A stretch of 19,090 nucleotides of DNA. Source: JBDHZK01 sp039811865 (lineage in GTDB: Bacteria > Actinomycetota > Actinomycetes > Propionibacteriales > Propionibacteriaceae). The position numbers were made by a program, and so were the translations under genes. A model generated the notes under the pieces. The model made no database searches. It was not told the DNA's origin and saw only the letters and a program-made list of their open reading frames with translations. This document shows, piece after piece, positions 1 through 9,218 of the stretch; positions within the stretch are counted from its first letter, which is position 1; the number at the start of each line of letters is the position of its first letter. The DNA lies in the NCBI GenBank assembly GCA_039811865.1, contig JBDHZK010000039.1:1-19090 (forward strand). Reading direction: 5' to 3'.

Positions 1-738
1 GGGAATAGCGGGGCGGTCGCGCGGGTCCGCGAGCGGCTGCGCCAGGCGAACCTCGCCTTGACCGGCAATCGCGTCCACCCGATGTTCGTGCGCATCGGTG
101 GCGTCGCGGCGGATGTTCCGGCGGATTGGCCAGCCGCCGACCGCGAACTGCTCCGCGATGTGGAACTCGTCCTCGACTCGCTGAAGGCGCTGGCCGGGGA
201 CGTCCGGTGGCTGTCCACCGGCGCGGGTCTGGCGCGGCTGACTCCCGCCGCCATCGATGCCCATGGGATCGCCGGCCCGGCCGCGGCGGCGTCCGGCGTG
301 GACCTGGATCTACGCCGGCTCGCCCCCCGCCACCCATACCAGGAAGTGGACTGCTGGTCTTCGCCCGCAGCCGGCGCCGGGGGCGATGTCGTGGCCCGGT
401 TCGATCGGTGGCTGGTGGAGGCATCGGACTGCGTGTCGGCCGCGAGAGCGGCGCTGACGCGGTTGGCCGCTTCTCCGCCTGGGGGGACACGGGTTCGAGC
501 GCCGCAGGTCATCCGCTTACCCGAGGGGAACTACCACCACCGGATTCTCGCCCCGTACGGGATCGCTGGGATCCACCTGACCTCGAGGGGAGAAAAGACC
601 CCTTGGCGCCTTCGACTTCGGACACCGTCGTTCGCGAACGTGTCGGCGCTGCCGCAACTGCTGATCGGCTGCCCGGTAGACAGGCTGGACGTCGTGATCG
701 CGTCCCTCGGCTTCGTGGCCGGAGACCTCGAAAAGTAG
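1..738 (+). CDS. NuoD-like complex I 49-kDa subunit, 3' part only
   Basis: The frame is open from base 1, so the N-terminal part lies outside the window; about 245 residues are visible. The pattern is that of the NADH-quinone oxidoreductase D subunit (related to the [NiFe]-hydrogenase large subunit): an early LTGNRVHP...RIGGV segment, a G-D segment near the middle, a late RLRTPSFANVSALPQLL segment, and an ending D-V-V-I-A-S-L-G-F-V-A-G-D-L-E-K like the family's 'SLD.V.GE.DR' tail. The terminal DPCxxC of true hydrogenases is absent, which favours complex I over a hydrogenase. In the family this subunit lines the quinone pocket next to NuoB. It looks divergent: the usual 'aPRGE' turn before the PSF motif reads APYGI. 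No nuoE follows; the next gene is convergent, so this is the last gene of its operon. A second, non-canonical complex I locus is possible but cannot be judged from here. Confidence 0.75.
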   Translation, partial: GNSGAVARVRERLRQANLALTGNRVHPMFVRIGGVAADVPADWPAADRELLRDVELVLDSLKALAGDVRWLSTGAGLARLTPAAIDAHGIAGPAAAASGVDLDLRRLAPRHPYQEVDCWSSPAAGAGGDVVARFDRWLVEASDCVSAARAALTRLAASPPGGTRVRAPQVIRLPEGNYHHRILAPYGIAGIHLTSRGEKTPWRLRLRTPSFANVSALPQLLIGCPVDRLDVVIASLGFVAGDLEK

Positions 739-781
739 CCGGGGCCGCCTAGGACCCTTTGGCCAGCAGCGGGCCGAGGGC

Positions 782-798
782 GGTTCGATCCTCGAACC
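782..798. terminator. Hairpin between convergent genes, possible terminator
   Basis: GGTTCGA and TCGAACC form a perfect 7-bp stem around a 3-base loop. It lies 44 bases after the NuoD-like stop codon. No T-run follows on either strand, so this is not a classic intrinsic terminator. Terminators with few or no U residues are common in actinobacteria, and the position fits a bidirectional role. Confidence 0.4.
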
Positions 799-877
799 AA
801 TGGAAAGGCCAGCCTGGTTCGGGTCCCGCACCCTTCGACGGTTCAGGACCGAGGTCTCGCGGGTGCAGGGACCTCAG

Positions 878-914
878 GACTCAGCGCCCGTGGACTCAGC
901 GCCCGTGGACTCAG
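878..914. repeat. 15-base tandem repeat, about 2.5 copies
   Basis: GACTCAGCGCCCGTG occurs at 878-892 and again without change at 893-907, followed by a partial copy GACTCAG at 908-914. Related CTCAGG/CTCAAGG words flank it. It lies just past the 3' end of the coiled-coil gene. The period is a multiple of three, but I see no supported gene here. Confidence 0.85.
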
Positions 915-933
915 GGTCCAGGGGCCTCAAGGC

Positions 934-1554
934 TCAGGCGCGCAGGCGGGCGGGACGCTCGATCCCGGCGAGGTGCGCCAACTCGAGTTCGGACCAGGCC
1001 GGGAAGTCGTCGGCATCGGCGTCGAACCGACGGGGGAGGGCCAGGACCCGCGCCTCTTGCTTCTCGCCGTCGGCGAGTTCGGCCTCGAGCTTGCCCACCC
1101 GCTCGCGCAGGGCTGCGATGGCGTCGGCGGCCGCGTCCAGGGAGGATCGGAGCGCGGACTTGTCGCCGCGCAGGCTGTTCAACTCGATCAGCCGATCGGC
1201 GTGTTCACCACGCAGGCGCGAGATGCTGCCTCGCAGGTCCTCGTTGCGACGCTGGAGGACCGATAGGACCTCCAGGTGCTGCTGGCGCTCGGCGCTCATG
1301 GCTCGGCCATGCTCGCGCAGGGTCGCGAGCTCGTCCTGGGCGTGCTTGGCGGCGGCGAGGCGCTGCTCGCGCCACGCCAACAGGCACGCGGAGATGCCCG
1401 AGATCAGGGCGACCAGCACGCCCGCGCGGACCAGCCAGTCGGGCCCCATCGCGGCCAGGGTGCTAAGGATCGCGCCGACAAGCAGGAATGCCTGGGCGCT
1501 GCGACGCAGGGAGGACGGATTGACGGCGAGTTCGGGGCGGCTCACACGGCGCAT
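934..1554 (-). CDS. Membrane-anchored coiled-coil protein, unknown function
   Basis: The protein has 206 residues and I do not recognise a named family. Two hydrophobic segments (about residues 19-37 and 41-60) form a short membrane hairpin. They are followed by about 110 residues of charged heptad-like sequence rich in Glu, Arg, Leu and Ala (about 62-175), typical of a long alpha-helical coiled coil, then a short tail with a DADADDFPAW acidic-aromatic patch. With two helices the N-terminus and the coiled coil are probably both cytoplasmic. The gene starts 28 bases after the DUF3180 gene and is the last of the folate block. No strong ribosome-binding site precedes the ATG, so the start is uncertain. 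Scaffold or cell-envelope roles are possible, but nothing in the sequence decides this. Confidence 0.7.
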   Translation of the reverse strand: MRRVSRPELAVNPSSLRRSAQAFLLVGAILSTLAAMGPDWLVRAGVLVALISGISACLLAWREQRLAAAKHAQDELATLREHGRAMSAERQQHLEVLSVLQRRNEDLRGSISRLRGEHADRLIELNSLRGDKSALRSSLDAAADAIAALRERVGKLEAELADGEKQEARVLALPRRFDADADDFPAWSELELAHLAGIERPARLRA

Positions 1555-1582
1555 GCTACGGGCTGTGCGACCGGGTTCCTCG

Positions 1583-2092
1583 CTACGGCGCTTCCGGCTC
1601 GCCGGTGTCGTTCTCGTCGTCCTTTGGCACTAGGCAGGCTCGTTCGAGAAACCAGCCGGCCACGGCCAGACTTGCGCACGCCAAAGTGGCGATGCTCGAG
1701 TTCACCACCCGCTCGCGGGGAAGCTCGGCGTCCATCCGCGCGAAGTACTGCACGGCCAGCATGAGGTAGCCGGCCGCGAACGCGGTGCCCGCCAGCGCGG
1801 TCGTCTTGCCCAGCACCAGCAAGCTCACCGCTTTGCCGGACTCGACCCGCTCGTGCCGAACGTGGATGCTGCGATGAGTGGCCCAGGCCAGGGCGCCGAC
1901 GACTGCGGCGACGAGCGCGAGCGCCGCCCACGCCGTCCAGGGAACGCGGGGGACCGGTTGCCCCATGGACTCCAGCGTCTGGACCCCCATCCAGGACGCG
2001 AAACCACCGGCGAGGGCCGCGACGACCAGCACCGTCTTGGTCGTGGGTTGCAGCCCACCACCGCTTTGGCGCTCCGGCTGGCTGCCGCTCAT
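1583..2092 (-). CDS. DUF3180-family membrane protein
   Basis: The 169-residue protein has four predicted membrane helices (about 18-37, 52-72, 92-116 and 130-150) and a charged C-terminal tail rich in Asp and Glu. Its size, four-helix layout and position directly after folK match the DUF3180 family of actinobacteria, whose function is not established. The ATG overlaps the folK stop as ATGA (2089-2092), so translation is probably coupled. A link to folate or pterin metabolism is suggested only by this position; a general envelope role is equally possible. The family call rests on context and topology, not on a database search. Confidence 0.75.
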   Translation of the reverse strand: MSGSQPERQSGGGLQPTTKTVLVVAALAGGFASWMGVQTLESMGQPVPRVPWTAWAALALVAAVVGALAWATHRSIHVRHERVESGKAVSLLVLGKTTALAGTAFAAGYLMLAVQYFARMDAELPRERVVNSSIATLACASLAVAGWFLERACLVPKDDENDTGEPEAP

Positions 2093-2643
2093 CGGTCGAA
2101 AACGACCAGGTCCTCGCGAAGCCGGACCCCCGATGTGTCCATCTCCGCCACGAGGTCCGCGACGCGACCCACGCCGGTCAACTCGGCGGCCGGATCGACC
2201 TGCAGCCAGGGCACGAGGACGAACGCCCGCTCGTGCGCTCGCGGGTGCGGCAGGGTCAGTCGCTCGGTGTTGAGCACCCGCTTCCCCACGGCGACCAGGT
2301 CGACGTCGACCGTACGCGGGCCCCAGCGAACCTCGCGGGTGCGGCCCAACGCGTCCTCGATCGCCTCCGCCCGCTCCAGCAGCACCAGCGAGGCCAATGT
2401 GCTCTCGGCGATGATCACCAAGTTCAGGAAGTCCGGCTGGTCCTCCTTGCCGACCGGCACCGTCTCGTACACCGCGGAGACGTCGACCAGGATCAGATCG
2501 GGCGTCGCGCGCAGGGCGTCGGTGGCCGCCTGGAGATAGCCGAGCCGGTCCTCGATGTTCGAGCCGAGCGAGAAGACCACCTGCCGAAGCGGTTTCATGC
2601 CGCTGAGGCTGTCGAAGTCGAACTCGATCAGGTGCTGGGTCAT
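2089..2643 (-). CDS. folK: 2-amino-4-hydroxy-6-hydroxymethyldihydropteridine pyrophosphokinase
   Basis: FolK (HPPK) transfers pyrophosphate from ATP to 6-hydroxymethyl-dihydropterin, making the substrate of FolP. The 184-residue protein shows the ATP/pterin-site start SLGSN (25-29), the metal-binding RWGPRTVDVDLV segment (106-117, Asp113 and Asp115 as likely magnesium ligands) and the PHPRAHERAFVL signature (132-143). The ATG at 2643 is chosen because GAGGAG lies six bases upstream and the ATG overlaps the folB stop as ATGA. This start leaves about 20 residues before the HPPK core. An internal Met16 is an alternative start but has no ribosome-binding site. An in-frame extension to 2754 would overlap folB heavily and is unlikely. 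It sits between folB and the DUF3180 gene in one transcription unit. Confidence 0.95.
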   Translation of the reverse strand: MTQHLIEFDFDSLSGMKPLRQVVFSLGSNIEDRLGYLQAATDALRATPDLILVDVSAVYETVPVGKEDQPDFLNLVIIAESTLASLVLLERAEAIEDALGRTREVRWGPRTVDVDLVAVGKRVLNTERLTLPHPRAHERAFVLVPWLQVDPAAELTGVGRVADLVAEMDTSGVRLREDLVVFDR

Positions 2644-3032
2644 GGCTTGCTCCTCGTGATGGTCACGCAAACGTCGGCCACATCGACGGGCATCGGCGCC
2701 TGCGGTTTGTGTACGCGGACGAGCACGCGTCGGATCATAGGGTCGGCCAAGCACCTGCTGGCGATTCGATCGGCGAGGGTCTCGATCAGGTCCACCGGGG
2801 CGCCCGTGATCTCATCGGCCACGCCCTGGGCCAAGGCCCCGTAATCGACGGTGGTCGCAAGTGCGTCGCCGGCCGCCGGCCGATGCACCGAACACTCCAA
2901 ATCGACGACGAATCGCTGTCCGTCGACGCGCTCGTGGGCGAAGACGCCGTGATGGCCGAATGCGGCGATTCCCGAAAGCGTGATGGTCACAGCCCCGTTC
3001 GAGGCCAGGTCGGGGGCACTCGCGACGGTCAT
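2640..3032 (-). CDS. folB: Dihydroneopterin aldolase
   Basis: FolB converts 7,8-dihydroneopterin to 6-hydroxymethyl-7,8-dihydropterin and glycolaldehyde. The 130-residue protein carries the family signature GHHGVFAHER (26-35), with the substrate-binding Glu34, a TVDYG segment (61-65), an LIETLA segment (82-87) with a pterin-binding Glu84, and the catalytic Lys109 in VHKPQAP. Its length is normal for the family once an N-terminal extension of about 13 residues is allowed for. Start and stop both overlap the neighbours as ATGA: 3029-3032 with folP and 2640-2643 with folK. The three enzymes are therefore likely made in coupled, similar amounts. Confidence 0.95.
   Translation of the reverse strand: MTVASAPDLASNGAVTITLSGIAAFGHHGVFAHERVDGQRFVVDLECSVHRPAAGDALATTVDYGALAQGVADEITGAPVDLIETLADRIASRCLADPMIRRVLVRVHKPQAPMPVDVADVCVTITRSKP
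2650..2655 (-). promoter_or_regulatory. Ribosome-binding site that sets the folK start
   Basis: GAGGAG on the minus strand lies six bases before the ATG at 2643 and inside the end of folB. It supports this start over the internal Met16 codon at 2598, which has no such signal. Confidence 0.7.
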
Positions 3033-3874
3033 GCGCTGACCCTACTCGCCGGGAAAGCGGCGACGGAGCGGAGGCGCTCAACCACCATGACGGCGTCGCG
3101 TTGGGCCCGGACGCTGTGCGTCCGCACTCCCCACACGCCCCGCTCGGCCAAGAGCGTGGTGAGCGCGACCGTGGCATCGTCGCGCTGGTTGGCCGGCCGA
3201 GCCGCACCCGCGGAATCGGCCAGCAGGGAGCCGAGAAAGGCCTTCCGCGACGCCCCGATGAGCAGCGGGAAGCCAAGGCGGGACAACTCATCGAGCCGCG
3301 CCAGCAGCGTCCAGTTGTGCTCAGCGGTCTTGGCGAAGCCGAGCCCCGGGTCGAGGACCAGGCGGCTGGGATCGATCCCGGCCGCGATCGCGGCCTGTGC
3401 CCGTGCGCTGAGTTCGGCCCGGACGTCGACGACGACATCGGCATAGTCCGAGCGCGATTGCATGAGGTCGGAGTGAGCTCGCCAGTGCATGGCGACGTAG
3501 GTCACGCCCAGCCGGGCGACGGTCGGCAGCATGGCCTCGTCGGCCAGGCCGCCCGAAACGTCGTTGACGATCACTGCACCTGCCGCGACCGCCGCGGCGG
3601 CGACCTCGGCGCGCATGGTGTCCACCGAGACGCCGATCCCGGCCGCCGCCAATCGCGCGATCACGGGCAGGACGCGCTCGGCCTCCTGCTCGACCGGCAC
3701 CCGCGCGGCCCCCGGACGCGTGGACTCGCCCCCCACGTCCACCAGGTCGGCGCCGTCGGCGCTGAGCCGCAGGCCGTGGGCGACGGCGTCCGAAGTGCCG
3801 AGGTAGCGGCCACCATCGGAGAAGGAGTCCGGGGTGACGTTCAGGATCCCCATGATCCGCGTTCGCGCGCCCAT
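3029..3874 (-). CDS. folP: Dihydropteroate synthase
   Basis: FolP joins p-aminobenzoate to 6-hydroxymethyl-dihydropterin pyrophosphate, giving dihydropteroate; it is the sulfonamide target. The 281-residue TIM-barrel protein shows the expected motifs in order: GILNVTPDSFSDGG (9-22), DVGGESTRPG (46-55), VNDVSGG (103-109), DPGLGFAK (175-182), ASRK (208-211) and the C-terminal GVRTHSV (249-255) with the pyrophosphate-binding Arg and His. The start follows the folE stop by three bases and the stop overlaps folB as ATGA. The ribosome-binding site is weak, which fits coupling to folE. I see no missing key residue; resistance cannot be judged by eye. Confidence 0.97.
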   Translation of the reverse strand: MGARTRIMGILNVTPDSFSDGGRYLGTSDAVAHGLRLSADGADLVDVGGESTRPGAARVPVEQEAERVLPVIARLAAAGIGVSVDTMRAEVAAAAVAAGAVIVNDVSGGLADEAMLPTVARLGVTYVAMHWRAHSDLMQSRSDYADVVVDVRAELSARAQAAIAAGIDPSRLVLDPGLGFAKTAEHNWTLLARLDELSRLGFPLLIGASRKAFLGSLLADSAGAARPANQRDDATVALTTLLAERGVWGVRTHSVRAQRDAVMVVERLRSVAAFPASRVSA

Positions 3875-3877
3875 CGA

Positions 3878-4444
3878 TCAGCCGATGATCAGGCTCATGG
3901 CCTCCGCGCGCGTGGCGGGGCTGCGCAGATGGCCACGGACGGCGCTGGTGACGGTCTTCGAGCCGGGTTTGCGAACACCGCGCATCGTCATGCACTGGTG
4001 CTCGCACTCGATCACGACGATCACGCCCTGCGCGTCCAGATGCTCGACGAGGGCGTCGGCGATCTGCGAGGTGAGCCGCTCCTGGACCTGCGGGCGCTTG
4101 GCGTAGACATCAACCAGGCGCGCCAGCTTGGACAGGCCCGTCACTCGGCCGGGCTTCGCCGGGATGTAGCCGACGTGGGCGACCCCGGTGAACGGCAGCA
4201 GGTGGTGTTCGCAGACGCTCCAGACCTCGATGTCGCGCACGAGGATGAACTCGTCGTGGTCGATATCGAATGTGGTGGCCAACACCTCTGCGGGGTCGGC
4301 CGACAGCCCGGCGAAGATCTCGTCATAGGCGCGCGCGACTCGGGCCGGCGTCTCCAGCAGGCCGTCCCGGTCCGGGTCCTCACCGATGGCCAGCAGGATC
4401 TCGCGGACCGCGGCCTGGATCCGCGGGCGATCGACCCCACCCAC
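3878..4444 (-). CDS. folE: GTP cyclohydrolase I
   Basis: FolE opens GTP to 7,8-dihydroneopterin triphosphate, the first step of tetrahydrofolate synthesis. The 188-residue protein has the zinc ligands Cys78 and His81 in VCEHHLLPF and Cys151 in ECEHQCMTMRG, plus the conserved RVTGLSKLARLVD segment (100-112), so it is the classic type I zinc enzyme. The GTG start directly abuts the ftsH TGA (4445-4447), and GGGAG lies a few bases upstream within the ftsH end. No dedicated dihydroneopterin-triphosphate pyrophosphatase gene is present in the block, so that step must be supplied elsewhere. Confidence 0.96.
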   Translation of the reverse strand: MGGVDRPRIQAAVREILLAIGEDPDRDGLLETPARVARAYDEIFAGLSADPAEVLATTFDIDHDEFILVRDIEVWSVCEHHLLPFTGVAHVGYIPAKPGRVTGLSKLARLVDVYAKRPQVQERLTSQIADALVEHLDAQGVIVVIECEHQCMTMRGVRKPGSKTVTSAVRGHLRSPATRAEAMSLIIG

Positions 4445-6550
<2,106 letters not shown>

Positions 6551-6664
6551 GGATTACCTAGGTGTCGGCAGAATCGGGCATCCAGACCTTACCCAAGCCT
6601 GGCAACGCCCACAGGCGGAGATCAGGACCGGCTCGTTTCTCCGGCCCGGTCGCGACGCCGGCGC

Positions 6665-7216
6665 TCAGGAGTAGACGTGCGGGGCGAGGGTGCCGACGTC
6701 GGTCAGGTTGCGGTACTTGCCGGCGTAGTCGAGGCCGTAGCCGACCACGAACTCGTTGGGGATGTCGAAGCCGACGTAGGCCACATCCACCTTCGACTGC
6801 AGTGCGTCGGGCTTGCGGAACATCGTCATGATGTTGAGGCTCGCCGGCTCGCGAGACTTCAAGTTCTGAATCAGGTAGGCCAGGGTCAGGCCGGTGTCGA
6901 TGATGTCCTCGACCACCAGTACGTGACGTCCGGCGATGTTGGTATTGAGGTCCTTGAGGATGCGGACCACGCCGCTGGACTGCGTCCCCGAGCCATAGGA
7001 CGAGATCGCCATCCAGTCCATCTCGCAGTGCCGTTTGAACTTGCGCGAGAGGTCGGCCATCACCATCAGCGCGCCGTTGAGGACGCCGACCAGCAGCAGG
7101 TCGCGTCCGGCGTAGTCGTCCTCGATTTGGGCGGCGATCGCGTCGAGCCGCTCGCTCAACTGCCGGGAGGTGTAAAGCACCTCGGTCAGGTCGCCGCCGA
7201 TGTCCGCCGCATCCAC
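6665..7216 (-). CDS. hpt: Hypoxanthine phosphoribosyltransferase
   Basis: This enzyme salvages hypoxanthine (and often guanine) with PRPP to give IMP or GMP. The 183-residue protein shows the PRPP-binding signature VVEDIIDTGLT (101-111), a flexible catalytic loop SYGSG (73-77), the early LVGVLNGA motif (42-49) and the purine-site stretch VGFDIPNEFVVGYGLDY near the C-terminus. The GTG at 7216 is chosen because it gives a normal family length and AGGG, which includes the tilS stop, lies about six bases upstream. The open frame runs further upstream but only as an overlap with tilS. Just ten bases separate it from tilS; tilS-hpt-ftsH is a widely conserved neighbourhood in Gram-positive bacteria. 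Confidence 0.95.
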   Translation of the reverse strand: MDAADIGGDLTEVLYTSRQLSERLDAIAAQIEDDYAGRDLLLVGVLNGALMVMADLSRKFKRHCEMDWMAISSYGSGTQSSGVVRILKDLNTNIAGRHVLVVEDIIDTGLTLAYLIQNLKSREPASLNIMTMFRKPDALQSKVDVAYVGFDIPNEFVVGYGLDYAGKYRNLTDVGTLAPHVYS

Positions 7217-7226
7217 GCGCGCAACC

Positions 7227-8201
7227 CTAGCGAAGGCCGGCGGTGGGTTCGGCGGCGTGGTCAGATTTGGTCCACGCCACCAGCCGTCCGCCGCTTCGCC
7301 GAATGCCGAATCCGGGAACCTCGGCACCAGCCTGGCCATGCCAATCGGTGACCAGACGTTCGACCGCGTGAACGTGATCGGCACCGAGGTCGGTCGCGCC
7401 GAGCGAGCGCAACCAGCGCAGCAGGACGCGGCCGCGTAGCGCCGTCGGGAGCGCGGCCAACTCGGCGCAGCTTGGTTCAATGCCGAGATCGTGACTGGCC
7501 GCGAGTTCGTCCAACAAGTCGGCGTCGGCGCGAGCGAGTTGTGCCGTGCGGGCCAGCGCCTGCGCGATGCCCGGTCCCAGCTCGGCCTCGAGTGTGGGCA
7601 GGACGCTGGCGCGTACCCGAGCGCGGGCAAACCTGGGCTCCGCATTGTGCGGGTCGCGCCACGGCGTGACCCCCAGTTCGGTGCACGCCGCCTCGGTCAC
7701 CGCGCGCCGCAACCCCAGCAGGGGACGCACGAACCGGCCCCGGCGCACCGGCATCCCCGAGAGCGATCGCGTCCCGGAGCCGCGCGCCATCCCCAGCAGC
7801 ACCGTCTCGGCCTGGTCGTCCAGGGTGTGGCCGAGCAGGACGACCTCCCCGGCTCGCGCCGCCGCCTCCAGCGCCGCGTAGCGCGCACTTCGCGCGGCCG
7901 CCTCGGGGCCCCCGCCCTTGCCCACCTCGACCTGGACGACCCGAGCGTGGACGCCCCGTTGGGTCAGGGTCTCCGCGGTTCGCCGCGCCGCCTGGGTCGC
8001 GCCGGCCTGCAGCCCGTGGTCGACGATCAGGGCGCCACCGCAGTTGGGCGTCGCGATCGGTGCGCACAGGGCCAGCGCGAGGGAGTCGGGGCCGCCGGAG
8101 CAGGCCACCAGCGCACCCTTCGCGTCCGGCGCCGTGTCGAGCGCCGAGCGGACCGCCCGGACGATCAGCAGGCAGGCCGGGCCGAGGGCGCGCTTGGCCA
8201 T
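7227..8201 (-). CDS. tilS: tRNA(Ile)-lysidine synthetase
   Basis: TilS adds lysine to the wobble C of the CAU anticodon of a minor isoleucine tRNA, changing its codon from AUG to AUA. The 324-residue protein has the N-type ATP pyrophosphatase P-loop SGGPDS (35-40), a LGHTLDDQAETVL motif typical of the family, and a GSGTRSLSGMPVRRG segment, followed by a C-terminal helical region that matches the short actinobacterial form. The start is the ATG at 8201, which overlaps the stop of the preceding protease gene as TGATG. The open frame extends to 8672 but that part is antisense-like shadow within the protease gene. The gene is normally essential where AUA codons are read by this route. Confidence 0.93.
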   Translation of the reverse strand: MAKRALGPACLLIVRAVRSALDTAPDAKGALVACSGGPDSLALALCAPIATPNCGGALIVDHGLQAGATQAARRTAETLTQRGVHARVVQVEVGKGGGPEAAARSARYAALEAAARAGEVVLLGHTLDDQAETVLLGMARGSGTRSLSGMPVRRGRFVRPLLGLRRAVTEAACTELGVTPWRDPHNAEPRFARARVRASVLPTLEAELGPGIAQALARTAQLARADADLLDELAASHDLGIEPSCAELAALPTALRGRVLLRWLRSLGATDLGADHVHAVERLVTDWHGQAGAEVPGFGIRRSGGRLVAWTKSDHAAEPTAGLR

Positions 8202-9190
8202 CAGCGGCAGACTCGGCGCACCCAGGCGTCCGGATCGCGAAGCTCCTGCAAGCTGGGGAGCAGGCCGGGGGCAACGAAGACCTGGTTCAGCCCATCCACT
8301 CCGGCGGCCCCGATCACGCGCCGGCAGAAGGCGGCGCCCTCGCGATACTGCGCGAGTTTGAGGTCGAGGCCCAGCAGGCGGCGGGCCACGGCGTGCCAAC
8401 CCTGCTGGTTGCGCCGGGCGTCGAAGGCCCGCCGCAGCACGGCGATCGAACCGACCACGTCGCTGCCCACGCGGTCCATGATCACGTCGGCATGCCCCTC
8501 CAAGACCGACATGGTCGCCGACACCTGGTCGAAGCTGGACCGTTGGGCGGGGCTGGTGAAGACGTCGAGCATCGTTACCGGCCGCGAACCGCGTTTGGGC
8601 AGCCTGGGGACGCCGACGCCGTCCGCGTTGAGGAACCGGTCGAGTTGGCCGATCAGGTGCTCGCGCAGCCACGGCGCGTTCGCGAACTGGAAGCGATGCG
8701 TCTGTTCATGCAGGCACACCCACATCAGGAAGTCGTCCGCATCGACCGCGAGCTTGCTCTGGGCTTGGAGGATGTTCGGGGCCACCAGCAGCAGCCGCTG
8801 CGGGTCGCCGAACGGCTCGAACTGGCCCAGGATCCGAGTGCCGAGGTAGGACAGGGCCGCGCCGAACTGGGCCCCGATGGTGCGCGCCTGAACCCGTGCC
8901 GACAAGGACAAATCGGGATCGGCCGGGTCCAGGTTGGCCAGCAGCGCGCGCATGGCGCGGGCGTTCGCGCGCACCCAGGAGGCGCGGTCGATGACGAGGG
9001 TGGGGGCATCCGAGGCCGGTGGCCGCAGCCGCGCCGTCTCGGCGACGTGGGCGCCGGCACGCGCCGAGGCCGAGCGCAGCCCGGCGACAGTCTGCTCCGC
9101 GACCTCCCGCGTCGGCACCGGTCCGGCAGGGATCAGCCGCTGCCCGACTCGCTCGGCGGCGTCCCAGTCGATGGGCGGAAGCCTGCTCAT
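8201..9190 (-). CDS. Zinc-dependent metalloprotease, DUF2342 family
   Basis: The 329-residue protein contains a zincin motif HEQTH (161-165) preceded by MWVCL, and a downstream LEGHADVIMD segment (230-239) whose Glu is the likely third zinc ligand. This pairing, the length and the place between dacB and tilS match the actinobacterial family annotated as 'zinc-dependent metalloprotease' or 'coenzyme F420 biosynthesis associated protein' (TIGR03624/DUF2342). No substrate is established to my knowledge. No signal peptide is visible, so it is probably cytoplasmic. The ATG at 9190 follows AAGGTG. It lies 28 bases after dacB and its stop overlaps tilS by one base. The F420 link in the family name comes from genome co-occurrence, not from biochemistry. 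Confidence 0.88.
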   Translation of the reverse strand: MSRLPPIDWDAAERVGQRLIPAGPVPTREVAEQTVAGLRSASARAGAHVAETARLRPPASDAPTLVIDRASWVRANARAMRALLANLDPADPDLSLSARVQARTIGAQFGAALSYLGTRILGQFEPFGDPQRLLLVAPNILQAQSKLAVDADDFLMWVCLHEQTHRFQFANAPWLREHLIGQLDRFLNADGVGVPRLPKRGSRPVTMLDVFTSPAQRSSFDQVSATMSVLEGHADVIMDRVGSDVVGSIAVLRRAFDARRNQQGWHAVARRLLGLDLKLAQYREGAAFCRRVIGAAGVDGLNQVFVAPGLLPSLQELRDPDAWVRRVCR

Positions 9191-9218
9191 GGGTTCACCT
9201 TAGGAGGCGGTCCGCCGC

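Larger units (their letters stand above)
739..933. other. Convergent intergenic gap with hairpin and tandem repeat
   Basis: This 195-base stretch lies between the stop of the NuoD-like gene and the stop of the coiled-coil membrane protein on the other strand. It contains a perfect 7-bp hairpin and a short 15-base tandem repeat (listed separately). I see no coding signal in it. Its position between two converging genes makes transcription termination the most likely role. Confidence 0.6.

Noticed and set aside
878..914. CRISPR-like or minisatellite array
   Set aside because: Only about 2.5 contiguous copies of 15 bases with no spacers; too short for a CRISPR array.
7217..7645. N-terminal extension of hpt into tilS
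   Set aside because: The extra residues are a shadow of the tilS C-terminus; the GTG at 7216 with AGGG upstream gives the expected length.
8202..8672. N-terminal extension of tilS into the zinc-protease gene
   Set aside because: The extension has no TilS homology features; the ATG at 8201 gives a normal family length and a TGATG overlap.
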